This document shows, one piece after another, positions 9,133 to 20,957 of a stretch of 64,000 nucleotides of DNA. The stretch comes from Reticulascus tulasneorum (Eukaryota; Ascomycota; Sordariomycetes; Glomerellales; Reticulascaceae), in the NCBI GenBank assembly GCA_001557505.1, contig LSAX01000005.1, forward strand, positions 2,666,001 through 2,730,000. The letters run 5' to 3'. Positions within the stretch are counted from its first letter, which is position 1. The number at the start of each line of letters is the position of its first letter. The position numbers and the translations under genes are program-made. The notes beneath the pieces are model-generated. The model searched no databases. It worked only from the letters and a program-made list of their open reading frames with translations, and was not told the DNA's origin.

Positions 9133-10333
9133 ATGGGTAATAACTCGAGTAAGTTGACACGTTCATGGAGCGTAGCGCAAGCACTTTCTCCTAACTCGAA
9201 TGTTAACACACCACTCCAGCCATATCTTGACACTCGGGGCGGTAACTTGGAGGGTCCGCACTATACTGCTGCCCGCAACGAGCTGAGGTTTGTTGACATT
9301 GAACACGATAAGATATACTTCCTGAGTTTGAGTCGAGGTCCCGCTTCATTGCGGGTTTTTGCAACAAACGGCCCAGTTAGGTAAGTTGTGTTCAGTGCTT
9401 GATATTCACCCCTACCCTAGACATCGCAAGCTGGAATTAATGATCCATTACCAAAAGTTTGCAGTTTTCATACATATATAGCGCGTTTACTTGATACAAT
9501 AGCTGATTCCCTGAATCAGTGTGACAGCCAACGTACAGCCCGACTCTTCTTCAGGTAGATTCCAGGACGAAGGAAAGCAAAGCTGCATTCTCGTTGCTGC
9601 CAAGCATGGTTTTGCAACGCTTGACTGCCAAACAGGATCTCTTAGCTATGTACAACGCGTCTATAATGATGCAGAGACATCCATCCGTATGAGATTCAAC
9701 GACGGAGCTGTAGACTCCCGCGGGCGATTCTGGGCAGGATCTTGCAACGACCACCGAATAATGACCGCCAGGCCCGAAGGAACGCTTTTTCGACTAGACT
9801 CGGATCTATCCGTACACAGAATGGTGGAGAAAATGGTCTGCCCGAATGGAATTGGCTGGAACAACGCCAATGATATCATGTACCTGACCGATTCAGGCCT
9901 AGGCAAGATATTTGCGTACGATTTTGACGCAAACGCTGGTACGATTTCGAACCGGCGTGACTTTTTTGCGCTTGATGCCCGTGACGGGTCCCCTGATGGG
10001 TTGGTTGTGGACGAAGAAGATTGCATTTGGCTTGCAATATGGGAGGGTAGCCGAGTCGTCCGAATCTCCCCTCAGGGTCAGGTTGTAGGCGAAGTCTTTT
10101 TGCCAACACGATTTGTTACGTGTCCCGAGTTCGTAGGCACGAGTTTATACATCTGCACAGCACGCGAGCAATCCCCAGAGAGGTATCCTTTGTCGGCTCG
10201 TAGCGGCGGCAAGGTATACAAGGTGGATGTGGGTATTAAGGGGAAAGGAAGAACTAGGTTTGATGGGCGATGTCTCAACAGAGATTGGCCTTCACAACAG
10301 TTCTCTTGTTCGCGTCGCCTTTCTTCTCTTTAG
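9133..10333 (+). CDS. SMP-30/gluconolactonase-family sugar lactonase
   Basis: Two exons, 9133-9380 and 9520-10333, give 353 aa. The metal ligands of the six-bladed propeller are all in place: E40 (NLEGPHY), N143 (RFNDGAVDSRGRFWAG), N192 (VCPNGIGW) and D242 (DGSPDGLVVD). The family hydrolyses aldono-1,4- or 1,5-lactones to the open acid, which is the step between the aldo/keto reductase and the dehydratase encoded next door. The C-terminal 25 residues or so (from FDGRCLNRDW) look less conserved than the rest and could reflect an unrecognised last intron. The gene lies in tandem with the reductase, with its own promoter and motif copy C. Confidence 0.9.
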
Positions 10334-10584
10334 GATTTTGAAACATTGTCTTTTTTGTTACCTTTCAGTGATTGAGAATGAGTGATAATTGTAGATGTGC
10401 CCTCTGTTTCAGATAGCTAAATTGTTCCTACCAGGCAATGAACAGACTGTCTGAGCTTGAATAGCGTGATACCTTTGCATATAATAATGCTGGCGCAGTC
10501 CAACCCTGGCCGCTGCAGATTTGTAATTGTCTTAAAGCTCTCTGTTGTAGATTTGGTACCGCGGGCGTACTAAAGTACCCTCAT

Positions 10585-12231
10585 CTACGCTCTACAGCTG
10601 TCCAAAGCTCTAACGACATAGACCCAGAATGCCTTGCACAGCTCATCCTCTGAAGAGGCTTGAGTGCCCACCCCAAACTCGCCTGTTAAGCAACGGCGCA
10701 CAACATCGGCATATATGTCTCCCATGGTCATGCGCAGCGTCGTTTGAGCATGAAAGAATAAGTGCTCGCGAATCAATACCTCGGTATCAAGTGTTGTCGG
10801 ACTCCGCTCGCAAAGACTTTGTGCACACTCCCACATGCCAATCTCGAGCAGAATGACCCCGAAGCTGTAAATATCACAGTAGCGCGTGTATCCCAATTGC
10901 CAGTCGACATGTCTGTAGTAGTCTATAGCGCGACTGGGTCTTTCTAATGATTTCTGTCCCTGTCCGTCTGGCCTTGAATAGCCGAAGCCTGTCAAGTATG
11001 GATCGCAGAGATATTCCGTGTTGCCTTGCTTTTTCACCTTTTTTGGAAATAAAAGGACACAGTCACTTCGAAGGTTCTTGTGAAGCCACTTAGAGGAGTG
11101 GAGCAGAAGCAGTCCAGAGGCCAATGACTGGGCAAGCCGGAATCTCTGTCCAACCGGCACGATCTCAACTGATGTATAGCACTCACTCAATGACACTGGG
11201 TGATCAGCTTCGTCTGATGGATATCTGTACATAAACCCATGTCTTTGGAGGCCTCCGTGCTTTTTAGCGAAATCATCGTCCGTAATGACGCCAAGGCAGG
11301 GCAAAATCCGGAACAGGCCATGGCCCTTACTTAGGAACATTCCGCACAGGGCAGCGATTCGTCGCAGGACAATATCTCGATCATCTGAGGAAAGGCCTGC
11401 ATTGGGATCCTTCCAATCGATTATGACATCCCGTATTCCCTCAGTGGGATCATTGTGCAAAGCCACACTTCTCGCGGTACCGTCCGGAGATTTAGTTGTA
11501 GACTCGCTCAAGACGTTTTCCGAAGAATAAAACTTGACTTTCGCAGCAGAAAAGCCGTAGATTTGAATCTCCTTTGCTGCCGCGCATGCTGCAATGTAGT
11601 GGCGATCAGATCCCTTCAGCGCAGCCAACTGCTTACCGGTCTGGAACTGCAAGATGTATGTCGGGAGTCCCAGCGTCAAAAGTGACAAGTCGACCCGCGG
11701 AACCAGCTTTTCGAGGCTGTCGTTGAAGTACTCCAACTTATCCAGCAGCTTCTCAAATTTTACGACATCAAAGGTCCACCTCATGCCCCGACGCCATCTC
11801 ATTTTCTTCAGGCTATCGCCGATAGAGCTCTGACGGTCTACTATGTCGTCGATGAACTTGGAGTGAAAGTAGAGCTCTTTATGAGCATCTTTAGTCGACC
11901 CAACATTCGTGTCGGCAAGCCGCAGCCCATATCGACTGATCAAGCCCTCGACATTTGTTGTTACAGAGGTGAACTCTGCAAATACATAGGCGAGGAGACC
12001 TTTCATGGCGTCTGGAAGTCCCTCAAGACGCTCTGCATTTCCCCTTCCGTGGCATCCGTAGTAATCTCCCCAGATATTCAATCGGTGCTGTTCAATCCGG
12101 AACTTGGTCGCCAGATAGGACCCATCCTCAAAAGCGTGAGACACATCACTCAAGACTTTTAGTCCTTCAACGGCACTTGCAAACCCGGCAAGTAGCGACA
12201 CAGATCCAAGAACCAATCCAGCAACTTCCAT
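10585..12231 (-). CDS. HeLo-domain (prion-inhibition and propagation) protein with pseudokinase domain
   Basis: A single-exon 548-aa protein. The start is the ATG at 12231, giving the usual HeLo opening MEVAGLVLGSVSLLAGF; upstream in-frame codons lack an ATG. Residues 1 to about 210 are the HeLo helical bundle, whose first hydrophobic helix is the membrane-attacking part in HET-S and related proteins. From about residue 270 a kinase fold follows, but the HRD loop reads HKNLRSD (residues 384-390) and the DFG reads GFG (415-417). Both catalytic aspartates are missing, so it should be a pseudokinase. A helical killer domain plus a regulatory pseudokinase is the layout of animal MLKL. It is divergent, across 283 bp, from a kinase-ankyrin gene. 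Domain calls are firm; the death role is inferred. Confidence 0.85.
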   Translation of the reverse strand: MEVAGLVLGSVSLLAGFASAVEGLKVLSDVSHAFEDGSYLATKFRIEQHRLNIWGDYYGCHGRGNAERLEGLPDAMKGLLAYVFAEFTSVTTNVEGLISRYGLRLADTNVGSTKDAHKELYFHSKFIDDIVDRQSSIGDSLKKMRWRRGMRWTFDVVKFEKLLDKLEYFNDSLEKLVPRVDLSLLTLGLPTYILQFQTGKQLAALKGSDRHYIAACAAAKEIQIYGFSAAKVKFYSSENVLSESTTKSPDGTARSVALHNDPTEGIRDVIIDWKDPNAGLSSDDRDIVLRRIAALCGMFLSKGHGLFRILPCLGVITDDDFAKKHGGLQRHGFMYRYPSDEADHPVSLSECYTSVEIVPVGQRFRLAQSLASGLLLLHSSKWLHKNLRSDCVLLFPKKVKKQGNTEYLCDPYLTGFGYSRPDGQGQKSLERPSRAIDYYRHVDWQLGYTRYCDIYSFGVILLEIGMWECAQSLCERSPTTLDTEVLIREHLFFHAQTTLRMTMGDIYADVVRRCLTGEFGVGTQASSEDELCKAFWVYVVRALDSCRA

Positions 12232-12514
12232 TTTCGCGATGAGATGTCGAGACTCGTGAGTGCCCACATTCAATGGGATGTTAGTGTGAAGTTGGTTAAT
12301 TCAGAATTCAGCTTTGCATGCATACTGAGAGCGTCATTTGAGTCTACAGATCACATGATCATGTTTTGCTTTTTTTCAGCCGCATATGTGCGGCTGATCC
12401 TTGAGCGCATTTGCGAGGGAGCACTACTTATACCGACAGTATCCTAGCGTGCTGGCATGCTATCTACCAAGGCTATGTCGTTCTTGATTCCGTTAGGTTT
12501 TGATCCGTCTCAAA
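12232..12514. promoter_or_regulatory. Shared 283-bp promoter of the HeLo and kinase-ankyrin genes
   Basis: The two start codons point away from each other and are 283 bp apart, so the regulatory DNA is shared. No repeat or other gene was recognised in it. Confidence 0.45.
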
Positions 12515-15500
12515 ATGCCTGTTCCTCTACCTAGGATTGCTAACCTTCTGGCACGAGCCCAAGACACTACGAGTCTTCCTGCAGCCTTGGATCACTTAGA
12601 CCAAAATGGAATATTGGGCAGCGTGAGGGCAACGCGAGAGACTGAGCAACCTGCGCAAGATCAATCCAATTCACTAGATCGTATTTCGGTCATTTCACAG
12701 GCGTTGAAGTCCAATATCCCGCTCGTTGAACTGGAAAACCCCACTGGTCTCCGTCCAATCGATGGAGATCAGACAAACATGTACCGTTCCTTCACACTTG
12801 GAACGGGAACGACCTGCTTTCTCGAGCTACATGAACTAAGAGAAAGTGAAATTCAAGCTCTCAGCAAACAACAAGTCCACGTCCGACAAGGCGTTGTAGC
12901 TCTGAAGAGAAATATCTGGCTAGGCGATAGTCTCACAAGCACTCGTACGACAGAAGATGCCCGTTACCTCTCTTTGAAACAGGAGCTTAGAGTTTTTTCC
13001 CATTCGAAACTTCGGCACCATGAAAATATCACCAAACTTCACTTTCTGGCTATTGATGAGGCTTCCACTTTTCCCACACTGGGACTCGAGTTAGCAGAAT
13101 ATGGGACGCTGGAAACAGTTCTAAGTAGCAGAAGGCTCGATGAACACGGCAATTTGGACCTGGAACTCACATTGGACATTGCATGGGGGCTTGAGGCCCT
13201 CCATAGCGTCGGAATTGCTCATGGGGATCTGAAACCATCCAATATCCTTGTTTATGCTCATCCTGATCGGAAATTTATCGCCAAGCTGGCTGATTTCTCC
13301 GACGCTGTCTTCGTGCAAGATCTGGTGGGATGCACCTGGGTTCCGCTTGGAGGGACCCCAAGCTGGTGGGCTCCTGAATGTCTTGGGCAAGCCATATATG
13401 ATCCTTTAAGAACCGATGTTTATTCATTCGGCCTCTGCGTTATTGCAATCCTCGCCAGAGGAGGCGCAGAAGTATCTGGGGCACCAGTCCGATGCTTCCT
13501 TGAACGGTTACTTGAACATACTGATGGGCAACCATCAGAACAACGCCTCCACCAATTAGTTGATGGAGCCAAATCTTACAGCAATCCGCGGGTCATAAAC
13601 ATGGCCAACAGATGGATAAACGACCACCATGCTTCACCGGACGCACGAGCAGTTTCCATTCAAGTAGCACTCGCGTGCCTTAACCGCGATCCATTGTTGA
13701 GACTCGACATCCATACTATTAGAGCAATAATCGAAGTCAAGGTACCGCCACATCGATCCAGGATAATGTAAGCAAAACCCTGTCAGGAAATATCTTGAGG
13801 CTTTGGAAGTATCTAAACAATCATCGACTCATACGAGTGCAGGGCCCAGATTGCAACATGGAGAGCTGAGGTCAAGGCGCTGGCCACTGAAAATAGCTCT
13901 CTACTGGCGGACTTTGACAGCTCGGCCGAGGAGCGCCTAGAAGGATTGCAAATGTTTCTTGTAAGTCGGCGATTATGTGTGGTTATCTGCAATGTCACTG
14001 ATGCCACCATAGATCGTTGACGAACGCTTCACAAACACCCACATCTTCTTCAAGCGCAAGATATTTGTTGCTTTGAATCAAATCGCCTCTGCCGTCGAGA
14101 ATATTATCTTCCCATTTGTTGATGAATCCTTCCTGGACACAGAGTTTAACTACTCGCAGTTGGTGAACGCTTTCGTCGAATCGATTCAACCAGCTTGTCC
14201 TCTAGACATGATCGAACATGACTATCGACGCGGTCTCGAAGCGACATTCCAGTTAGCCATCTGCTACATCAACGGCTTCGGGGTTGCCATGGACCTAGAA
14301 GACTCCACCGAACACTGCTTCAGCTGGCTAGCCATAGCAGCACGTGGCGGTGGCGGGCAGGCTTTACAGGCCATTTGCATGCTCATCACTGGGACGGTTG
14401 CCTTTGATGTTGACCTATCAAGTCCTATGCCTAAGCGGCTCTGGCTTGCTTATGGGGCTCTCCGAGGGTCTATAAGAATGCAAGAAATACTCTTCGCTAA
14501 AGATCAGGATGTCTATACCAAGATCATGACTATTCTTTCAGCCCGCGGGGGCCCGCTACTAACTTCGGTTGATCCAGATGATTTGGTTTACAAGTTTGTT
14601 CAAAATGCTTCCCGGAGCGAAGAAGGAGTTAATAATGCTTTCCACAACACTGGTCTCGGACCTCTACACTTGGCAGTACTTGGGGGCAAGGCAGACCTCG
14701 TCTACATGCTGGTCGAAGAGCTCGGGGCAGACGTCAACCAACAAAGTCTACGAAATCCGAAATCAACCTGGGGATTCAGCGCTTTGTGCCTCGCGGCGCA
14801 ATATAGCAACAAATCTTTTTTCACATATCTCCTGGAGCACGGAGCTGATCCAAATGTGGCTTCCATTAGAGGTGCAACCGCATTACACGAGATCACCAGG
14901 TTCCCCGATTCAATGGCTGCAGGCTTGGTCCCAGAGCTTCTGTCTCGCGGCGCTATACTAGACGCAATATCTGAGGAGGACTTTTTCAGGGGATTGGCAA
15001 ACCCGTTCACACATGTGGGCCTCAAGGGCTCACCTCTGCGATGGGCGGCGATTCTCAATAGGCCGTTACTCTTCGCAACTTTACTACAAAGTCACATTGA
15101 CACAGCCCAGCCCGTCCCCGATCTCGATGAGATTTTAACACACTTATCTACCTATTTCAAGTATCAGATGCTTTCGAGGTGCTTGGAGTCGCACAACGCG
15201 CTTCATAGACACCGCCAACCTGCCAGTCTGGATATCCTTGATGGTCTGTTGTTGTCAGCAATACATAACCACCGTCAGATACAGCTGGTACTTGTGCACG
15301 GCGCCTTGAGCGCACAAGCACAGGAGGCTACGGTGAAGCTGCTCTTCGATCATGGAGCAGCGCCTTTGCGATGCAGGTGAGGATTTTAACAATCTATGTC
15401 TCCGTGCAGTTTTAGCTTACAGTTGGATCAAAAGCAGCGCCGATTCAACAGAAGGTAGTGGTGCGCCATGGAATCCAATTAGCCGCGAGATTATGAATAA

Positions 15501-16641
15501 CTGCATCATATATGGGTCTTTAATCCCGCTTCGCTTGTTCGTGTCCGTGATTCGGGATCAGGGCCATCACGTTGGGCAAGTCCTCCGAGATCCTACTCTT
15601 TTCGATGGCAGGGACGCGATACAGCGTTCAATGTACAGCAGCAGAACCCACATCTTTGATTACTTGATGAGTCTTGTGGACGACAGCGTATTAGATCTGA
15701 CATTCCGAACGGACCGCGGGTTAAGCGCGCTTCACGCTGCAGCATTCTGCTCAGACGACAATTGCTACTTCATCATTGAGCTACTGCGGAGAGGCCTATC
15801 GCCCCATACAAGATCGAAAGATGGCTCGACCCCAGTGTCTCGGGCATTGATATTCACAAGAAATCTACCGGCCGCTCAGCTGATGATCGAGTCTCCGCAG
15901 TGTGACCGTGTCACTCTCCGTGACGAAGTGAATGCTGAGGGCTATACTCTATTTGGCTCTGTTGCTGCCGCATCGCTCACGAATCATCGCCAGATTCGTA
16001 TCAGTACATTCGACTTTTTGGAGCAAATGGGTCTGGTGAACTTTATGAACCACGTCCCCAGCGGCAACACGGTCCTGCACATGGTAGCCAAAATATGGCC
16101 GACGACCAGGCCGGACTATGAAAACTTTGACCAGTTGCTCTTGGACTGGCTTCTCAAGCGGATGTCAGCAGATGATCTCAACCGCATAGATGAGTATGGA
16201 TTTACCGCCCTACACTGGATGGTGATGAAGAGCAATGATCGTGGTACTGCTGCTATTTTGAGATGCTCCTCGGTGAAGCGGGATGTTACGACTGTTGCAA
16301 CCCCCAGAAGCTTTGCACCGGTGGGGTTGAGCGTCCTTGATTGTGCGTACACTCGCTGCAAGGCCGACATCCCCAAGTACTACCGGAGAGGTGGACGAAG
16401 AGAAGTTGACCAGTTTAAGGTGAGGGTTATCAATATCGTCAAGATGCTGTGCGAAGTTGGCATGTCCATGACAGCTTCGGACGCTCAGCTGGATCCAGAG
16501 CAGCTACTTGCCTCCATGACAGGAACCGAGGTGGGGATCTCGTGGCCGTTGGAAATCCCCGCAGATCGTCGGGGTTTAGGTCCTGTCCATCAGGAATTGC
16601 AACCTGATGAGCCCAATCTGATCAGTAGACTACACATATAG
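12515..16641 (+). CDS. Protein kinase-Sel1-ankyrin repeat protein
   Basis: The model has exons 12515-13767, 13843-13960, 14013-15376 and 15423-16641, giving 1317 aa. The first ATG is at 12515. Residues 90-400 are a protein kinase: ALK lysine K131, catalytic loop AHGDLKPSNIL with D238, DFS in place of DFG (D260 kept), and APE at 286-288, so activity is possible. A Sel1-like stretch follows (LAICYINGFGVAMDLEDSTEHCFSWL in pieces). The C-terminal half carries ankyrin repeats such as LGPLHLAVLGGKADLV, YLLEHGADPN and LSALHAAAFCSD. The last junction is the least sure: a 46-nt intron (15377-15422) restores the frame, but a frameshift is also possible. It shares a promoter with the HeLo-pseudokinase gene. 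Cytosolic; the repeats probably bind partners or ligands. Confidence 0.8.
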
Positions 16642-17542
16642 ACCATCAGTATCGAAGATCCTGCCATGATTGATGATGGCGTGGAAATTCAACACAGAAT
16701 GACCAAGCAACCCGACCTACTAAAACAATGTCGTCCTTGCATGTATGCATCGACCTGTTATTTTAAGACCATGATTTTTGATAGGTGACGCGAGGCGGGA
16801 TTAGATGCAGTCGCCATCGAATTGGAATCCATCGGGGCCAGTTGAGGATGTGTGTGGACGGACAATCCTGCCAAGTGGCTTGCGTTATGGCCAAGCGATC
16901 CTACGCGGTTCCTTTAATTAGTAGTTGTAAACACATTTGGCTAATGTGGTACAAAGGGTCAGCGCTTCCGAAGGAGTGGTACGGGCATGCCGCCAGTTCG
17001 TCTATTTCTTCCGTGCCTCGTGGTCTTGGGGTTGTCCGCAGGCGACCGCGGCAGAATCCCAGGTATAATTTCCGCGCCGCTCGCCTTCAAGCTCGTCTTC
17101 AACCTTGTATGCACGGCTCCCTAAAGTAACATAAAGAGCGGTTTGGAACTCTGTCCCGCGCAATCGTTTTGGGCAAGACTTATGGGAATCCGCTTTCAAG
17201 CCTGACCTTCCATCCGCCGTCATCATGTCGTACAAGAGTAATCCACATTTAAGAGAATACGGAGGATTCATTTCACTTTACCGGCGTCTGCAACATGTAT
17301 TCCTTTCCAAATCCAGGCAAGCCCCGCATCGCTAGGAATGACGCTTTGTACCACCTCAAGTTGCAGTGTCTGTTGTCATCAATCAGTTTCAACTGGCTAC
17401 GATCTTATAAGAGGATCTTCCAGTTTGTACGGCCGTTCCTAAAGCTGTCATCGTGCTTCCCAAATCCAAACTTAACCCAATGCTATAACTCTATTTGTGC
17501 CTTGGCTTAAAACTCGTCTGATCTGTCGGTAAAGCCTTCACG
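16642..17542. other. Intergenic, no gene recognised
   Basis: About 900 bp between the ankyrin gene and the FAD oxidase gene. Short open frames are present, but none shows a family motif or splice-consistent structure. Confidence 0.4.
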
Positions 17543-19635
17543 ATGCAGTTTCTTCCAGCACTAGGCGTGCTGTTGTTCGTTCTCTTCGTCGAGGCAGTCA
17601 ACTTCCCTTATGAATCGGTGCAGCTTAGCGAATCCGATATTGGGAACTTCTCTGCAATTTCTTTCGGAGACGCATCGACTGTGCCATCCAAATACGAGGG
17701 CCCCAAATGCAAAGTTCTGCCAGAGGATGCGGCCTGGCCTAGTGAGGATCAATGGACCCGGCTGAATACTTCCGTGGGTGGCCATTTACTAAAGCCGCGC
17801 CCTGTTGGAGCAGCTTGTTATCCTGGCCCTGAGTACAACAATAACACCTGCGCCTATCTTGTTGGTCCTGCAACCACCACCCGCTTTTTCCTGGATGACC
17901 CGCTTACTGCATTGGTAACTTGGGGCCAAGGCGCTACGTGCTTGCAATTGCTTAACACGACTGGAAGAACTTGCACGCAGGGTGGCTTTCCCGTCTACGT
18001 GGTAAACGCGAGCTCTGTTAGTGACATACAGGCAGCGGTCAACTTTGCCAGGAACCAGAACCTCAGACTCGTCATTAAGTAAGATCCGTCCGTTCAAATT
18101 CATAGGGCGCGTCTAACACTTCGTAGAAACACAGGCCATGACTTCATTGCAAAGTCAACAGGACGGGGCGCTTTAAGCGTGTGGACTCATTTTCTCAAGG
18201 GCCTTGAATTCTTTCCTGACTACAAAATTGGCGAGTATCAGGGGCCAGCAGCTAGAGTAAGCGCAGGATTGGTAGCATGGGAAGCATACAATGCCATGGC
18301 CGAGGCCAACAACTTTACGATCGTGGTTCCCCTTGATCCGACAGTAGGATATGGAGGCGGTTGGATGCTCGGTGGTGGCCATGGGCCCTTGACATCTCTA
18401 CACGGTCTCGGAGCCGACCAAGTCTTGTCATTGAACGTTATCACTGCTGATGGCAATTTTGTCACTGCCGACTTGAACCAGAATCAGGATCTCTTTTTTG
18501 CCTTGAGAGGTGGAGGTGGAAGTAAGTCACAACCTCCAACATAATGTGTCAGATCTGTCGGCCGATGACAGTCTTGTGTGCCAGATTTCTGTTTTTTGTT
18601 GTGCTCAGATACTGACTTGCTCTACCAGGTACATTTGGCATTGTCACCTCTATGGTGGTCAAAGCATGGTCAGGGCGGACGGACATTGGTGGCTTGACAT
18701 ATACATTCACGGCTGGGCCTGGTCAATCCACCATACCTGCCGGTCGAGGATATCCAGTCGCCGCGCCAGTGAACATCACCGATGTCGAGACTTTGTGGAA
18801 AGCTTACCGCCTCTACTTAGGGTTTGCGGAGAAGATAGTCAACGCTGGTGGTTTCGGCTTTGGAGACGTCAATCCTCAGGGCAACAATACTTACGTCTTT
18901 GTCAGCACCATCACCGTACCCGGTATGTCAGCCGCAGAGATCAAGGCCTTTATCTCGCCTTTATTCGACTCCTACCGCGCCTTGGGAATTAATACCAGCA
19001 CTCCCGAAACCGCAGCCGTTCCATACGCACAAATTGGTGATGGTGTAACCCCTACGTCCTTCCCAGGCTCCCCTGTGGAGCGGTTCTTTATCTCCAGACT
19101 GCTACCACGCGGGCTCTGGACGAACACTACTCGCCTGGATCTCGTTGCGAGTGCGAACCGAAAACGTGTCGAGCAGGGCTTCCGGGTGAGCACACGAGCT
19201 TACGGCCCTTCCAGCGAAGTTGCAGGCTACCCGGGGAATGTAACCGCGGCCGTGAATCCAGCTATGCGCAACATGGTAATTCACTGTGTAACTTTTAAAT
19301 CGGAGCCGGTGGACCTTTTAACGCCTGCAGAGTTCCTGTCCGAGCACGCGAGGTTGACTGCCAGCGTAAAGGAGCTGCGGCAGTTAACCCCGGAAAGCGG
19401 GGCGTACTTCAACGAGGCAGATAGGCTGGAGCCAGACTGGCAGAATAGTTTCTGGGGGGCAATTTATCCTCGCCTAGCAAACATCAAGAAGGCAGTAGAT
19501 CCGTGGGGGTTATTCTGGGTGCCGACGTCGGCGGGTAGTGAGGACTGGGAAGTCGTTACTGCCGATGGGATGCCAACGCAGAATGGACCACTGTGTCGTG
19601 TGGCTGCTTCGTGTAATCCAAGGAATGTGGCATAA
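17543..19635 (+). CDS. Secreted FAD-linked oxidoreductase, berberine bridge enzyme-like
   Basis: Three exons, 17543-18078, 18127-18521 and 18629-19635, give 645 aa. Residues 1 to about 18 are a signal peptide (MQFLPALGVLLFVLFVEA), and N-x-T/S glycosylation sites are common. The FAD_binding_4 domain carries the family mark KNTGHDF (H183 the likely flavin-linking histidine) and VGYGGGWMLGGGHGPLTSLHG. The C-terminal BBE domain ends FNEADRLEPDWQ...FWG..YPRL..IKKAVDPWGLFWVP, typical of fungal members. Such enzymes oxidise sugars, alcohols or natural products with O2, releasing H2O2, outside the cell or in vesicles. The neighbours do not reveal the substrate. Confidence 0.9.
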
Positions 19636-20957
19636 AACCGAACAAAGGGAACGAGCTTTCTTGTAAGTGAGCCGATTCTACTTTCAGTCTATGGTGTCGA
19701 CCTTAGATCTGCTGTGAAGACAACATAAAATATTGCTGGTCTAGGGTGCCAGAATGTCTCTGGAGTATCTCTACGCCAAGTCTTTGGTACAGGTTATAAT
19801 TACCCTCCTATAAATGTCTTGTATGCAAACTATGTAAGGAAACCGAGAACTGTCAGTCATCGCAGATTCTGCAGGTTTCAAGTGGCACCCGGAAGTCCAC
19901 AGTGCCAAGTTACCCGCAATTTAGCCAGAACTGAGGCTATGCTTTGCGGTCTGTACTGAACAGTATCTACTTCTTATACTCCCTTCTCACTTTCAGAAAT
20001 CGTTTCTGAGACCGATTACATTGTTTATCACCTTGAATAATATGAAGTTTAGAGTTTGCATGTGCAGAGCATGATCGGGCTGTCCTCTGCAGCTCATTGT
20101 TGGGGTTATGAATCAGCAGTTTGCATTCTTCTGCTTCATGTCCCCTTGGATCTCTGTGCCAACGGCATCAGTGCTTGTGATGTGGTGCGGGTCCCGTGCC
20201 GCCGGCATTGCCGACAAAGCCGACGTCCACCCAGCTTGCGCCAGATAAAGCCGGGCCGGCGGTTTCACCCCACTTAAACATCGGTTCGGGATTTTGCAGT
20301 TTGCCTCTTTCAGAATCGTCACAAAGTGCGTTCTTGACTGAATATAAAGATGATTTGATCTGAGACACTACGATATAGGGAAGCTTGTTGTGACGATGCA
20401 TACAGGCTCTTTCTCCACAGGAGTTTTGTTTGACGTAGGATGATCAATTGAAAGAGCAATAGAAGAGTGGACGCTTTGAAACCACAAGGATTCACTGACA
20501 ATGGATCATCATCGTTTCTTACTAGGTAACTGAACATTAATGCAGCTTCCGGAACTGTTAATCTGGGTAAGAAAGCGGTCTTTACTCCGACCTTATGACT
20601 CGTAATATATAGTTCCATACCGATTTACAAGCCGCATATCTGGCAACTTCCCGGGCGGTCATTGCTGGCCATTTTGGATTTTAAGTTCCGGCTGATTCTA
20701 GCGATTTAGGATTTTCACCATCATCCACTATCGCGTGTTTGACGGGCTCCGCCTTTTCACAATTGGGAACAACACACGGCTGGTTTTCTAAATTCTGAGA
20801 AGTCTCCGCTCCACATCTCCCTTCCCCCAAGTTGCCGATTTTTCTCACTTTGAACACCCTCAACTTCCTCTTGATCATCCCCCTATACATTGTACTGGTC
20901 ACTAGATCATCTTACTGTTGCTTTCCCTAATCTCTTCAGTGGCTTGATATACCGAGA
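19636..20957. other. Intergenic, no gene recognised
   Basis: About 1.3 kb of moderately AT-rich DNA. It should include the oxidase 3' end and the promoter of the DUF4470 gene. No conserved protein or RNA gene was recognised. Confidence 0.4.
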
